This document shows, one piece after another, positions 46,720 through 56,704 of a stretch of 64,000 nucleotides of DNA (within the stretch, counting starts at the first letter, position 1; each line of letters starts with the position of its first letter). The DNA is from Methanosarcina barkeri str. Wiesmoor (GTDB taxonomy: Archaea > Halobacteriota > Methanosarcinia > Methanosarcinales > Methanosarcinaceae). Under the pieces are notes generated by a model. That model was not told where the DNA came from. It saw nothing but the letters and a program-made list of their open reading frames with translations, and did no database searches. The stretch covers positions 4,526,001 to 4,590,000 of the forward strand of contig NZ_CP009526.1 of NCBI RefSeq assembly GCF_000969985.1. The letters are read 5' to 3'. Both the position numbers and the translations under genes were made by a program.

Positions 46720-47660
46720 TCCTGTAGATGAATAGTATAGCCATAGATTCTTAAAATGTAAGAATAGAATTTGCGTGGGAGCAAATACTGGAAACAGGCA
46801 AGCTCCGAGAAAAACATCTCTCGAGATGATCTTGCTAAAAAATCCCGAACTTTAACTAATTCTAAAAAAAGAACTAAAAGGTAACAACCTTACTATTCTA
46901 TTAGCTACCTCAAGCTGATTTTGGGATTGTCTTCTGGAAGTTAGGGAATATCAACAAGGAAAAATCCCTTTTCCTTCTTTTTTATATCTTTTCCCTAGAA
47001 CTGAATTAAAACTCTGGATCTTAAAATCGGATTATAAGTTGATTCAAGAATATATGAGGACTGAATAGAAAAGAATGTAAAAAGATAAAATGGAAACGAA
47101 TGTAAGAGGATTAAATAGAAAAAATAAAGGATAGAATAAAAGTAACAGTCTAATAAAAACAATACAGTAAAATACGTTGATAAATGCAATAAAATAAAAA
47201 TAAGGTAATAATAAAGAAAATAATAATAGAGAGGTTATCCCAAAACTTGAAATTTGCTTCTTGGACCTTGTATTTTGAATAATCAATCAAGCTCATGATC
47301 ATGAAAATAATTATGAAAATTCCCAATGATTAAGAGTAAAGTGGCTTTGGGATAGGCTCATAATAAAATAAAAATAATAGAATAAAAATGAAAGTGAATA
47401 AAAATGAAAGTTTAAGGAATTTCAAACTCAGGTGTAACTCAAACTATATAAGGGGAAGATTTAAGGAATTCTGAACATAGTATATACAGGGAAAAAATAT
47501 ATACACAGAAGTCAGATATTTGAAGAGAATTTCTTAGATGAAATTTTAGAATTCTGGAAAACATATAGAAAACCTATATAACTATTTTAGTTCTAAGCCA
47601 AAAATTAGTTTTTAGGCGGAAAACTAATCGTGTAAAAGGCTAAGAAGCGCTAAAGGGGGT
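46720..47660. other. Intergenic region containing MITE copy B
   Basis: About 940 bases with no intact gene. Other than the MITE at 47231-47359, the sequence is very A-rich (many AATAAAAA/GAATAAAAATGAAAGT units at about 47365-47415). Confidence 0.5.
47231..47359. mobile_element. MITE, copy B
   Basis: 129 bp with ends GAGGTTATCCCAAAAC and CTTTGGGATAGGCTC. The interior (GGACCTTGTATTTTGAATAA, ATCAATCAAGCTCATGATCA) is almost identical to copy C (53295-53424), with only a few substitutions. Flanks AGA/ATA are a decayed target duplication. Confidence 0.85.
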
Positions 47661-48296
47661 ATGAAAATCGTGCTTGAAGAAATCTCGGCCCGGATAAGAG
47701 AAAATTTTGAGGCCAAGGACAGTATAAGGGAAGAGGGATTGAAGGTTTCCCGGGAAGTTGTCAGGGAATGCAGGACAGCATCATTTGCTCTTCACGACCA
47801 GAAATTTGAAAAGGCAGATAAAAGTATCAAAACCGCAGGACATGCACTTGAGAAACTTGAAGTTCTTTTCGAAGGGCATGCTGATATTTATCATGCAGGC
47901 TTTGTAGAACATGCCCAGCAGGAGTATTCAGAGGTTTCAGTCCTCAGCAGCCTGCTGAAAGAAGAAGGAAAAAAACTTCCCTCCCCTGAAGAGTTAAGGG
48001 TTGAATATGCAGCTTACCTTAATGGGCTTGGGGACGTTGTCGGAGAGCTTAGGAGACATGTTCTGGACCTTATAAGGGAAGAGTCCTTTGAGAAAGCCGA
48101 AGCGTTTTTAGGTATAATGGAAAATATCCATGCAGTGCTTATGGACTTTGACTACCCTGATGCCATAACCGGAGGATTGAGGCGAAAAACCGACGTATCC
48201 CGCTCCTTAATAGAAAAGACACGTGGCGATGTTGTTAATGCAATTGGTCAGAAAAAGCTTGAGACTGCGATGCGAAATCTGGAATCAAAACTTTAA
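47661..48296 (+). CDS. Translin-family protein
   Basis: A 211-residue helical protein of the translin/TRAX group (archaeal C3PO-like). Characteristic: HAGFVEHAQQEYSE, NGLGDVVGELRRHVLDLIREESFEKAEAFLGIMENIH, and FDYPDAITGGLRRKTDVSRSLIEKTRGDV. The glutamates in GELRRH and the DYPDAITGGLRR block belong to the nucleic-acid binding and RNase surface of the family. Eukaryotic relatives process RNA and bind single strands; the archaeal role is not well defined. GGGGGT precedes the ATG. Monocistronic. Confidence 0.92.
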   Translation: MKIVLEEISARIRENFEAKDSIREEGLKVSREVVRECRTASFALHDQKFEKADKSIKTAGHALEKLEVLFEGHADIYHAGFVEHAQQEYSEVSVLSSLLKEEGKKLPSPEELRVEYAAYLNGLGDVVGELRRHVLDLIREESFEKAEAFLGIMENIHAVLMDFDYPDAITGGLRRKTDVSRSLIEKTRGDVVNAIGQKKLETAMRNLESKL

Positions 48297-48759
48297 AGCT
48301 TAGACAAAAGAATGCTTAACATCGAGCAAATTCGTACTTTTTGAACCGCAAAAGTTAAAGTTGGTCATAAAACGCAATTCACTAATATACAGCTTCCACT
48401 AATATACAGCTCACCCGATAACTATTAAACCGCTGATTATTTTAACAATTACTAGCCGTCCGGTAGTTTAACTGTTTAAACTTTGGAATCTGGAATTCCC
48501 AAGTCAATCAATTTAGAATTAAAGGTGACAATTTACAATTACATATAAACAGTCTTAGCATTGGAGTTGACAGCTTATATTGACAGGCTTATATTGACAG
48601 CTTATAATTACACTTAACTAATTACACTTAACAGGTTTAGAATTGAACTTAACAGCTTATAACTATACATAACAAACTTAGAATTCAAATAATCTAGAAT
48701 TCTAATAATCTAGAATTTCAATAATCTAGAATTCTAATAATCTATTCAAGAGGATATGC
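48297..48759. other. Intergenic region with short repeats
   Basis: No gene. Contains scattered TTACACTTAAC/CTTATA units (about 48565-48670) and the 16-nt tandem repeat just before sepS. Confidence 0.5.
48688..48743. repeat. 16-nt tandem repeat, 3.5 copies
   Basis: AATAATCTAGAATTCT at 48688, 48704 (one swap) and 48720, plus AATAATCT at 48736. Each unit contains the palindrome CTAGAATTCTAG in staggered form. Ends 16 bases before the sepS start. Confidence 0.9.
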
Positions 48760-50379
48760 ATGAAATTTGATCCGGAAAAAATAAAAAGGGACGCTAAAGA
48801 GAACTTCGACCTTACCTGGAACGAGGGAAAAAAACTGGTCAGGACGCCTACCCTGAACGAACGTTACCCCAGGACCATTTTGAAATATGGAAAAGCCCAT
48901 CCCGTTTACGATACAATCCAGAAACTTAGAGAAGCTTATTTAAGAATGGGCTTTGAAGAGATGATGAACCCTCTGATAGTGGATGATAAAGAGGTACATA
49001 AGCAGTTTGGAAGCGAAGCTCTTGCAGTCCTAGATCGCTGTTTTTATCTTGCAGGCCTGCCAAGGCCGAACGTTGGAATTTCCGATGAGCGCACCGCAGA
49101 GGTAAAAGAGATTCTCGGGGATATAGGCAACGATGGAGTGGAAAAGATAAGGCAGGTTCTCCATTCGTATAAAAAAGGAAAGATAGAAGGAGACGACCTT
49201 GTGCCCGAGATTTCAACAGTGCTTGGAGTTTCGGACGCCCTTGTTGCCGATATGATCGACAAGGTTTTCCCGGAATTTAAAGAGCTTGTACCCCAGGCAA
49301 GCACAAAGACACTCCGCAGCCATATGACAAGCGGCTGGTTTATTTCCCTCGGTGCCCTCCTTGAAAGACAAGAGCCTCCCTTCCACTTCTTCTCTGTAGA
49401 CCGCTGTTTCAGGAGAGAACAGCAAGAGGATGCCTCCAGACTCATGACCTATTATTCGGCTTCCTGCGTAATTATGGATGAAGGTGTGACTGTTGACCAT
49501 GGAAAAGCCGTTTCAGAAGGACTCCTTTCCCAGTTTGGATTTGAAAAATTCCTTTTCAGACCCGATGAGAAACGCAGCAAATACTATATTCCTGACACAC
49601 AAACCGAGGTATTTGCTTTCCATCCAAAACTTGTGGGTTCTAACTCAAAGTACTCTGACGGCTGGATCGAGATTGCAACTTTTGGAATTTATTCTCCAAC
49701 AGCACTTGCCCAATATGATATTCCGTGTCCTGTAATGAACCTCGGGCTCGGAGTGGAAAGGTTGGCAATGATTCTTCATGATGCCCCTGATATCCGCTCT
49801 CTTACCTACCCACAGATTCCACAGTATACTGAATGGGAAATGTCAGATGGCGAACTCGCAAAACAGGTTTTCGTAGATAAAGTACCCGAAACTTCTGAGG
49901 GACTTGCGATTGCAGCTTCCATTGTTTCCCAATGCGAACTGCATGGGGAAGAACCAAGTCCCTGTGAATTCCCTTCCTGGGAAGGAGAGATTTGCGGGAG
50001 AAAAGTAAAAGTTTCCGTAATCGAGCCAGAAGAAAACACAAAGCTCTGCGGACCTGCAGCTTTTAATGAGGTTGTAGCCTATCAGGGAGATATAATGGGA
50101 ATTCCAAATACCAAAAAATGGCAGAAAGCTTTTGAAAACCATTCTGCAAGGGCAGGAATTCGCTTTATTGAAGCATTTGCAGCTCAGGCTGCCAGGGAAA
50201 TTGAAGAAGCTGCTCTGTCAGGAGCAACTGAGCATATAGTCAGGATAAGAATCGCCAAAGTTCCCTCGGAAGTTAACCTGAGAATAGGCTCTATTGCCCA
50301 GCGTTATGTTACGGGCAAAAAGAAAAAAATAGATATGAGAGGCCCGGTTTTCACATCTGTAAAAGCTGAATTCGTGTGA
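48760..50379 (+). CDS. sepS: O-phosphoseryl-tRNA(Cys) synthetase (SepRS)
   Basis: A 539-residue class II synthetase that attaches phosphoserine to tRNA-Cys. SepCysS then converts it to Cys-tRNA, the route used by methanogens. It resembles PheRS-alpha in its catalytic core: motif 2 HFFSVDRCFRREQQEDASRLMTYYSASCV, substrate region KYYIPDTQTEVFAFHP, and motif 3 MNLGLGVERLAMIL. The N-terminal KFDPEKIKRDAKENFDLTWNEGKKLV and the C-terminal anticodon-binding part match family length. AGAGG precedes the ATG by seven bases. An overlapping out-of-frame ATG lies four bases before. Followed after 44 bases by a DUF169 gene in the same direction. Confidence 0.96.
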   Translation: MKFDPEKIKRDAKENFDLTWNEGKKLVRTPTLNERYPRTILKYGKAHPVYDTIQKLREAYLRMGFEEMMNPLIVDDKEVHKQFGSEALAVLDRCFYLAGLPRPNVGISDERTAEVKEILGDIGNDGVEKIRQVLHSYKKGKIEGDDLVPEISTVLGVSDALVADMIDKVFPEFKELVPQASTKTLRSHMTSGWFISLGALLERQEPPFHFFSVDRCFRREQQEDASRLMTYYSASCVIMDEGVTVDHGKAVSEGLLSQFGFEKFLFRPDEKRSKYYIPDTQTEVFAFHPKLVGSNSKYSDGWIEIATFGIYSPTALAQYDIPCPVMNLGLGVERLAMILHDAPDIRSLTYPQIPQYTEWEMSDGELAKQVFVDKVPETSEGLAIAASIVSQCELHGEEPSPCEFPSWEGEICGRKVKVSVIEPEENTKLCGPAAFNEVVAYQGDIMGIPNTKKWQKAFENHSARAGIRFIEAFAAQAAREIEEAALSGATEHIVRIRIAKVPSEVNLRIGSIAQRYVTGKKKKIDMRGPVFTSVKAEFV

Positions 50380-50423
50380 AAGCCAGAAAAGCGTGAAGGC
50401 CAGAAAAAACAGGAGCAAATTAC

Positions 50424-51167
50424 ATGCACACCGACCAAAGCCCTTTTTCAAAATATCCAGAGCTCAGCCGATTGATGGAGACCGGCGAGCCTGTATGTGT
50501 AACCTTTGAAACAGAGCACGAAATTGGGCGCAAAGTCGGAAGTAAAGTAGGGTGCGAAGCTGAAAAAAGTATTGAGGGAAAAAACGAGGAGATAATAGCT
50601 AGTACAGGAGACGAAAAATTTCCTGAAAAATCCCATTTTCTTTTTTGCGAACTTGTGCAGAAAGCCCGTATGGGAGAAGCGTTCCTTATTTCAGGGCAGA
50701 GCTGCTCTCCTGGAGATTATGTGCTTGGCTTTTCTGAAAAGAGCCCTGCAACATACTACCTGAATTCCGGAAGATATAAAGACTCGCAGGCTGCGGAAAA
50801 TGCAGCCTTATCACTCCCGAGATTGAAAAAAAAGTTTTGCTTTATAAGAGTCGAGCCCCTGTCCCTGAACACAGGTAGTTTTGATGTGCTGATTCTTTTT
50901 CTGAAGCCCGAAAAAGCTATGCGCATTGTTCAGGCAAGTGCCTACTCGGAAGGAAAAAGGGCAGTAATGGATACAATGGGTGCAGCCTCAATCTGCGGAG
51001 ACTGTACCGTACTTGCATACAGGGAAAGTATGGGCCTATCTTTCGGGTGCAAGGGATCAAGAAAACATAGTGGATATGCAGACTTTGAAGTTCCTCTTGG
51101 GCTTTCTTTTGAAAAAGCATCTGAAATAGAAAGAATTCTCTCAAAACTTCCGGAAACGAGGGAGTAA
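50424..51167 (+). CDS. DUF169 family protein
   Basis: A 247-residue protein of the DUF169 family: ELSRLMETGEPVCVTFE at the start, then HFLFCELVQKARMGEAFLISGQSCSPGDYVLGF, the central FDVLILFLKPEKAMRIVQA, MGAASICGDCTVLAYRESMGLSFGCKGSRKHSGY, and EVPLGLSFEKASEIERIL. Conserved Cys (FCEL, CSPG, CGDC, GCKG) suggest metal or cofactor binding. The function is unknown. A 45-residue polar stretch (about 33-65) is an insertion of low complexity. It lies 44 bases behind sepS, so co-transcription is likely, but a link to Cys-tRNA formation is not established. Confidence 0.85.
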   Translation: MHTDQSPFSKYPELSRLMETGEPVCVTFETEHEIGRKVGSKVGCEAEKSIEGKNEEIIASTGDEKFPEKSHFLFCELVQKARMGEAFLISGQSCSPGDYVLGFSEKSPATYYLNSGRYKDSQAAENAALSLPRLKKKFCFIRVEPLSLNTGSFDVLILFLKPEKAMRIVQASAYSEGKRAVMDTMGAASICGDCTVLAYRESMGLSFGCKGSRKHSGYADFEVPLGLSFEKASEIERILSKLPETRE

Positions 51168-51473
51168 AAAGTTAATTCAAGAATTTTCTGGTTTCCAAGA
51201 GCAAATAAAGAATTATTGAAACTATATGTGCTTCTATACCTGATAGTCTTCCAAAAATCAGGAAGAAAAACCCATTCTGGAATTAGTAAGAAAATCTCAT
51301 TCTGGAATTTGTAAGTAACCCTTTCTTTTAACTCATTTTTAAACTCAATTTTTTTGAAAAATCTGCAACCGAAAGCATGGCATTTTTTGTTGAAAAACTT
51401 ATATGAAACATATATTCGGCAGGCCGACATAAATTAAAGTAAAATATCTTTTCCAGATCGGGTGGAGATAAGT

Positions 51474-52496
51474 TTAGTCCATTACAGCCGGGATAATACA
51501 TTCTTTAATCAATTTCCACCTATCAAGAGGATTAACAATGAATTCTGACGCAATTGCTATGACCAGGTCTTTTTCCGGAATACAACAAATAACATTACCG
51601 CCGTCGCCCAGTGCCAAATACGCAAAAACTCCATCCTCTTCGCGTAACCACCACAGATAACCGTATTTATTGAGGTTCATTGCTGTTGATTCGTCAATCC
51701 ATGTCCCGGAAATAATCTGATTATTGTCCCAAATTCCATGGTTAAGATATAGAAAACCGAAACGTGCCATGTCACGGGGAGTCAGCGTAAGTCCCCATCC
51801 TCCTGTAGAGTTACCGTTTGGGTCTTTAACCCATCCTTTCACATTTTTCCCGAATAAATCATCAAACCCAAACGCTTTCATTTCATGATCCGGGATTTCT
51901 TTCATGCCAATGGGTCTAAATAAGCGTTCGTTGGCAAATTCACGGGCACTTTTTCCTGTGCTACGCGTAATGATAGTTGAAAGCAGGTGCGCCCCTGCAG
52001 TGGAATACTTAAAAGTTCCAATACTTCCCTTTTGACCCAGCATATTCAGAATATACTTTACCCAGTCAGATTGCATACACATCCTGTCCAGCGGTTCGTG
52101 CCAATCCTCAAATGGATAGGGAGCCGTCATAGTGAGAAGATGGCGTATGGTGATTTCTCGTTTCTGTAAATCAGCAGAATCGGGAACATACTCAGGGAAA
52201 AAATCCAGCACCTTCTGGTCTACATTTTTAATATATCTTGCATCTATGGCAATACCAATAAGAGCAGATATTATGCTTTTCGTCACAGATGCCACATGGT
52301 GTGTATCATCCGGGCTATAACCATTAAAGTATCTTTCATAAGCAATATCTCCATTTTTCACAACAACAATACCATTGATATTGCTATACTCGGATTTTAT
52401 CAGAGGTTCAAGCTCTGAAAGCTTTTTAGAATCCATTCTCAAGGTTACCGGATCTACAGCTTTCCATTTTATAGTTGGCCAGTAGTTTCTTTGCAT
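51474..52496 (-). CDS. Beta-lactamase-fold serine hydrolase
   Basis: A 340-residue member of the serine beta-lactamase/class C penicillin-binding-like family. Catalytic motif SVTKS (SxxK) is followed by the YSTAG tyrosine motif, where YxN is usual but Asn is replaced by Thr. It has no signal peptide, so it acts inside the cell. Such esterase-like proteins act on esters or peptides; archaea lack peptidoglycan, so a penicillin-binding role is excluded. ATG at 52496 preceded by GGAAAGTG; a GTG three codons earlier is possible. Convergent with the DUF169 gene. Confidence 0.88.
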   Translation of the reverse strand: MQRNYWPTIKWKAVDPVTLRMDSKKLSELEPLIKSEYSNINGIVVVKNGDIAYERYFNGYSPDDTHHVASVTKSIISALIGIAIDARYIKNVDQKVLDFFPEYVPDSADLQKREITIRHLLTMTAPYPFEDWHEPLDRMCMQSDWVKYILNMLGQKGSIGTFKYSTAGAHLLSTIITRSTGKSAREFANERLFRPIGMKEIPDHEMKAFGFDDLFGKNVKGWVKDPNGNSTGGWGLTLTPRDMARFGFLYLNHGIWDNNQIISGTWIDESTAMNLNKYGYLWWLREEDGVFAYLALGDGGNVICCIPEKDLVIAIASEFIVNPLDRWKLIKECIIPAVMD

Positions 52497-53159
52497 TATA
52501 GACACTTTCCAAAAGACATATTATAGTACTTTTGTTCTTAACTCTCATTTAAGCGTTTTAATACATTTTTATCACTAACAAAGAGATTAATAACTCCATA
52601 TGTTAGAAATATAGCAAAATAACAGTAATTTATTACATAAAATCTATTAAATAGGCGTAAATTCGTTATATTGCATGTTTTTTTGGTTAATTTTCTTATT
52701 AAACCAATTAAGATCACGATCTTTAAGATTAGGATCTATATCCATACATTTGACTGGTAATATGAAATCAAAAACGTCGAATACCTCCAAAAATAATATT
52801 TATTTAGAATTTTTGTACAATGTGATATCCAGAGATTTCACAAGTGTTCACCAAAAAAAGGAGTACAATATTTCTAAATAAATTTTACGATTTTAAATTG
52901 GATTAAACAGAGTTTTAAATATAAATAATACGTATTTTTTGGAAAAAAGACATAATGCACTATATTTTATAGAAAAAAGTATTAATTTATTTTTAATTTC
53001 AAATCAGAATTTAAGTCCCCAAAACTTTTGTTATTTTGTTTAGCGAGAGTTGAGAAAAATTACAGTTTTTATAGCCTTTTCAATTTGTAGAATACTCATA
53101 AATCGAGAGAGACTGGAAGGATTGGAATTTGGTTTTAGACTCTCAAGATTATAGAGATT

Positions 53160-53288
53160 TTACCAACTATCTTTGACTCTCTTGAAGGGAACATACCCAT
53201 TAACACAACCAATTGACATAGCATAGAGTTCTTCACAATGTTCCGGGAAATTACCCATAAGAAGTGATTTTTGAGCTCTGCCACCATA
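53160..53288 (-). pseudogene. C-terminal gene fragment beside MITE copy C
   Basis: A frame ending in TAA reads KSLLMGNFPEHCEELYAM, then SIGCVNGYVPFKRVKDSW. It reads like real protein, but the upstream part is cut off a few bases before the MITE end, so the MITE or a later deletion may have broken the gene. I cannot name the protein. Confidence 0.35.
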
Positions 53289-53294
53289 TTAGAA

Positions 53295-53424
53295 GAGGTC
53301 ATCCCAAAACTTGAAATTGGCTTCTTGGACCTTGTATTTTGAATAATCAATCAAGCTCATGATCATGAAAATAATTCTGAGACTTCCCAATGATTAAGAG
53401 TAAAGTGGCTTTTGGGATAGACTC
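53295..53424. mobile_element. MITE, copy C
   Basis: 130 bp with ends GAGGTCATCCCAAAAC and CTTTTGGGATAGACTC, flanked by GAA on both sides (3-bp target duplication). Nearly identical inside to copy B at 47231-47359; related to copy A at 20776-20907. Confidence 0.85.
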
Positions 53425-53570
53425 GAAAATAAAAATGGTATAATTCACTTCTCACCAAATGTCATTATAGGCCCAAATTACTTCAATATGTTCCAAAAAC
53501 GCTATCAAGATAAAATATTTATTTTCAAAAAAATACTGCAAAATATTGGATCCAGAACTACCAGTGGGAT

Positions 53571-53582
53571 GAATTTATATAG
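53571..53582 (+). promoter_or_regulatory. Thermosome promoter (TATA box)
   Basis: TTTATATAG (53574-53582) matches the archaeal TATA box. Initiation about 25 bases downstream would give a leader of roughly 45-50 bases before the ATG at 53654. No heat-shock operator is evident. Confidence 0.5.
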
Positions 53583-53653
53583 AAGTACAAACATGTAAAA
53601 TGCGATTTTAATTGCAGAGCTATTTCAAACTCATACTAATGGAGGATTAAATC

Positions 53654-55321
53654 ATGGCAGGACAGCCAATATTCATTTTAAAAGAAGGAAGTAAGCGAAC
53701 CAGAGGCAGGGATGCCCAGAATAATAATATTATGGCTGCAAAAGCAGTAGCAGAAGCAGTCAGGACAACCCTTGGTCCCAAGGGCATGGATAAAATGCTT
53801 GTGGACTCCATGGGCGATGTGGTTATTACAAACGACGGGGCAACCATTCTCAAAGAAATGGACATCGAACATCCTGCAGCAAAGATGGTAGTAGAAGTAG
53901 CCAAGACACAGGATGAGGAAGTAGGAGACGGCACTACCAGTGCAGCTGTGGTCGCAGGCCAGCTCTTAAGTAAAGCTGAGGATTTAATTGAACAGGAAAT
54001 CCACCCGACAATTATCGCATCAGGATACAGGCTTGCAGCCGAAAAAGCTGTAGAAGTCCTGAATTCCCTTGCAATGACAGTAGAACTGTCCAACCGTGAC
54101 CTGCTGGTCAGCATTGCTGAAACAGCAATGACTGGAAAGGGTGCTGAGTCCTCCAAAAAACTCCTCTCAGAGATTGCTGTAGATGCTGTAACAAGCGTTG
54201 TAGACAAAAATGGAAAGAATAGTGTTGACAAAGACAACATCAATGTTGTTAAGAAAGTCGGTGGCAAGGTCGAGGATTCTGAGCTTATCCGGGGCATGAT
54301 AATTGATAAGGAAAGAATCCACCCCAACATGCCTGAAAAAGTAAAGGACGCAAAAATCATTCTTCTCAACAGTGCAATCGAACTGAAGGACACTGAAGTA
54401 GATGCGGAAATCTCTATAACCTCTCCTGACCAGCTTCAGTCCTTCCTTGATCAGGAAGAGCAGATGCTTAAAAAGATCGTCCAGAAGGTTATCAGCAGCG
54501 GAGCAAATGTTGTCTTCTGCCAGAAGGGAATTGAAGAACTTGCCCAGCACTATCTTGCAAAAGCAGGTATCTTTGCTGTCCGCAGAGTTAAGAAGAGCGA
54601 CATGGAAAAACTCGCAAGAGCAACAGGCGGCAAACTCATCACCAACATGGATGAAATCACTCCTGAAGACCTCGGATATGCAGCACTCGTTGAAGAGAAA
54701 AAGGTTGGTGGAGACAGCATGACTTTTGTCACAGGCTGCGACAACCCGAAAGCTGTAACAATCCTGCTGCGCGGCGGTACAGAGCATGTTGTTGATAGTA
54801 TTGACAGTGCTCTTGAAGATGCCCTGCGTGTGGTCGGAGTTGCAATCGAAGATGAGAAGCTCGTTGCAGGCGGCGGTTCCCCTGAAGTTGAGGTTGCACT
54901 CAGGCTCCAGGAATACGCAGCAACTCTCGAAGGCAGAGAACAACTTGCAGTCAAAGCCTATTCTGAAGCTCTTGAAATCATTCCAAGAACTCTTGCAGAA
55001 AACGCAGGTTTAGATCCAATTGACATGCTCATGGATCTGCGTTCACAGCACGAGAAAGGTGTAAAGGCCGCAGGACTCAATGTTTACGAAGGCAAAGTCG
55101 TTGACATGTGGAAAAACTTCGTAGTAGAACCCCTCAGAGTCAAGACCCAGGTTATCAATGCAGCTACCGAGTCTGCAGTTATGATTCTCAGGATCGACGA
55201 CGTCATAGCTTCTACCCGTGCAGCAGGCCCTGAAGAAGGCGGAATGCCTCCAGGAGCAATGGGTGGAATGCCGGGCGGAATGCCACCAGGAATGGGCGGA
55301 ATGCCTCCAGGAATGATGTAA
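53654..55321 (+). CDS. ths: Thermosome (group II chaperonin) subunit
   Basis: A 555-residue group II chaperonin subunit that folds proteins in an ATP-driven double ring. Signature [27 protein letters not shown], the ATP site [28 protein letters not shown], and a C-terminal tail of [11 protein letters not shown] repeats lining the ring cavity. GGAGG lies about 8 bases before the ATG. Methanosarcina species carry up to five chaperonin-like genes; which paralogue this is cannot be told here. GC content is higher than nearby intergenic DNA, as usual for highly expressed genes. Single gene. Confidence 0.97.
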   Translation: MAGQPIFILKEGSKRTRGRDAQNNNIMAAKAVAEAVRTTLGPKGMDKMLVDSMGDVVITNDGATILKEMDIEHPAAKMVVEVAKTQDEEVGDGTTSAAVVAGQLLSKAEDLIEQEIHPTIIASGYRLAAEKAVEVLNSLAMTVELSNRDLLVSIAETAMTGKGAESSKKLLSEIAVDAVTSVVDKNGKNSVDKDNINVVKKVGGKVEDSELIRGMIIDKERIHPNMPEKVKDAKIILLNSAIELKDTEVDAEISITSPDQLQSFLDQEEQMLKKIVQKVISSGANVVFCQKGIEELAQHYLAKAGIFAVRRVKKSDMEKLARATGGKLITNMDEITPEDLGYAALVEEKKVGGDSMTFVTGCDNPKAVTILLRGGTEHVVDSIDSALEDALRVVGVAIEDEKLVAGGGSPEVEVALRLQEYAATLEGREQLAVKAYSEALEIIPRTLAENAGLDPIDMLMDLRSQHEKGVKAAGLNVYEGKVVDMWKNFVVEPLRVKTQVINAATESAVMILRIDDVIASTRAAGPEEGGMPPGAMGGMPGGMPPGMGGMPPGMM

Positions 55322-55470
55322 TCCGGAAAGGTAACAAAATCATTTTGGGATAAACAGGAAAAGGCACGGTTTTCAAGCCATGCCTTCCTTTTAGCCCTTA
55401 AAAATTGAAGTCTGAAAAACTCTCTTCCGGCCTCTCACCGGAAATCAATGTGAATCTCCAAGTAACTCTC

Positions 55471-55505
55471 TTTTTTCAGGCTTTTTCAGGCTTTTTCAGG
55501 CTTTT
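55471..55505. repeat. 10-nt tandem repeat
   Basis: CTTTTTCAGG repeated three times (55471-55500, first copy TTTTTTCAGG), with related TTTTCAGGTTTTTCAATTC downstream. T-rich, in the convergent gap between the thermosome and cdc6 genes, so it may double as a terminator. Confidence 0.75.
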
Positions 55506-55582
55506 CAATATTATTTAGGTTATTTTCAGGTTTTTCAATTCTGAAAGTATAGCTTCTTATCTGGCTTTACAGGACTTTTTAC

Positions 55583-56704
55583 TCACTTCTTTTCAAGGCA
55601 ATTAAGAACATCTTCAGCTCTGAATTTTGTTTTTATAATTCTCGTCCTACCTCTCTGGCCCTTGCCGGTAAAATCCGCATCTATGTAGTTAAGCACCTGG
55701 AGCTTGTTGACAATTCCATAAAAGCGAGTATATCCAAGCTGAGTTAATTCATGGAAGGACTTGTAAAGTTCACCTGCCTGGACTTCTCCTCTTTTTGCTA
55801 TTAGCTCAAGCAGATGTTTTTCAGGACCTGACAGGAGGCTTATACTCCTGCACAGATGAAGCAGTTTGGACGCTTCATAAGCTTTTTCCACATCTTCAGA
55901 AGAGATTGTGCGGCTTCCCCTGCGTTCGGCATTAAAACCGGAACGTTTTAGAAGGTCAATTCCAACTCTGAGGTCCCCTGTCCTTTCTACATACGATACT
56001 ACGAGTTCAAGTAACTCATCAGAAATCACTTTAGGATAAAAGCCGTATTTTACCCGGTCTTTGAGAATATCAAGAATTTCAGCACTTTCGTATCTCGGGA
56101 AAGGAATATCTTCGGGCAGGAATACCGAATTCACCCTCGAATCCAGGCAATAAAGGTCCGAGGAGTCGTTTACAATTCCAATTATCCCTATCTTTGTTCC
56201 GGGGTACTGCTCATGTGCCCTTAAAAGCGAGTACATCACCTCATTGGCATGCCCTTCATAGCAGAGATAATTGAGGTCATCCAGAGCAACAAGCAGAACT
56301 TTCTCCGAGGAAACTAGAAAATTAACTACGGCTTCAAAGATTTTCCTGAAAGCAACTCCTGAGTTGGGAGGAGAAATTCCAAAAAGTTTCCTGTAAATCC
56401 TTGACATTACTGCAAAACGTGTGGAATCAATCTGACAGTTAACTTTGACAGTAACAATACCAGTTGCATGGGCTTCAACTTCCCCGAATACTTTCATAAC
56501 TGCACTGGTCTTTCCTGTTCCGGGAGGACCTACAAGCAAACAATTCAAAGGCCGCATACCGCGCAGGGCTGGCCTGAGGGCAAATCTGAGCCCATTTAAT
56601 TGTGACTCCCTATGAGGAAAATATTCAGGGAGATAGTCAGGCTCAAGCACTGACGGGTCCTTAAATAGGGTCTCATCCCAGAGTAGTATATCATTACCTG
56701 TCAA
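55583..56704 (-). CDS. cdc6: Orc1/Cdc6 replication initiator
   Basis: A 373-residue AAA+ initiator that binds origins and helps load MCM. Walker A GPPGTGKT follows LNCLLV; Walker B VALDDLNYL; sensor-1 IGIVNDSS; sensor-2 RTGDLRVGIDLLKRSG. A C-terminal winged helix (LELIAKRGEVQAGELYKSFHELTQLGYTRFYGIVNKLQVLNYIDADFTGKGQRGRT) binds DNA. The N-terminus HRESQLNGL is typical. Start TTG at 56704, with GGAG nine bases upstream. The 1-kb AT-rich gap upstream could hold an origin. Methanosarcina usually has two cdc6 genes; this could be either paralogue. Confidence 0.95.
   Translation of the reverse strand: MTGNDILLWDETLFKDPSVLEPDYLPEYFPHRESQLNGLRFALRPALRGMRPLNCLLVGPPGTGKTSAVMKVFGEVEAHATGIVTVKVNCQIDSTRFAVMSRIYRKLFGISPPNSGVAFRKIFEAVVNFLVSSEKVLLVALDDLNYLCYEGHANEVMYSLLRAHEQYPGTKIGIIGIVNDSSDLYCLDSRVNSVFLPEDIPFPRYESAEILDILKDRVKYGFYPKVISDELLELVVSYVERTGDLRVGIDLLKRSGFNAERRGSRTISSEDVEKAYEASKLLHLCRSISLLSGPEKHLLELIAKRGEVQAGELYKSFHELTQLGYTRFYGIVNKLQVLNYIDADFTGKGQRGRTRIIKTKFRAEDVLNCLEKK

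Larger units (their letters stand above)
52497..53653. other. Intergenic region with MITE copy C and gene debris
   Basis: About 1.15 kb between the hydrolase and the thermosome. No intact gene. Contains a truncated minus-strand coding end (53160-53288), MITE copy C and the thermosome promoter. Confidence 0.5.

Noticed and set aside
47044-47286. Short minus-strand frames reaching into MITE copy B (and 53135-53350 into copy C)
   Set aside because: They share their N-terminal residues only because both run through the same MITE sequence.
52675-52881. 68-codon plus-strand frame MFFWLIFLLNQ...
   Set aside because: AT-rich, no ribosome site or recognisable motif.
53647-54393. Ser/Thr-rich minus-strand frame antisense to the thermosome
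   Set aside because: Composition is the complement of codon bias in the thermosome gene; no family signal.
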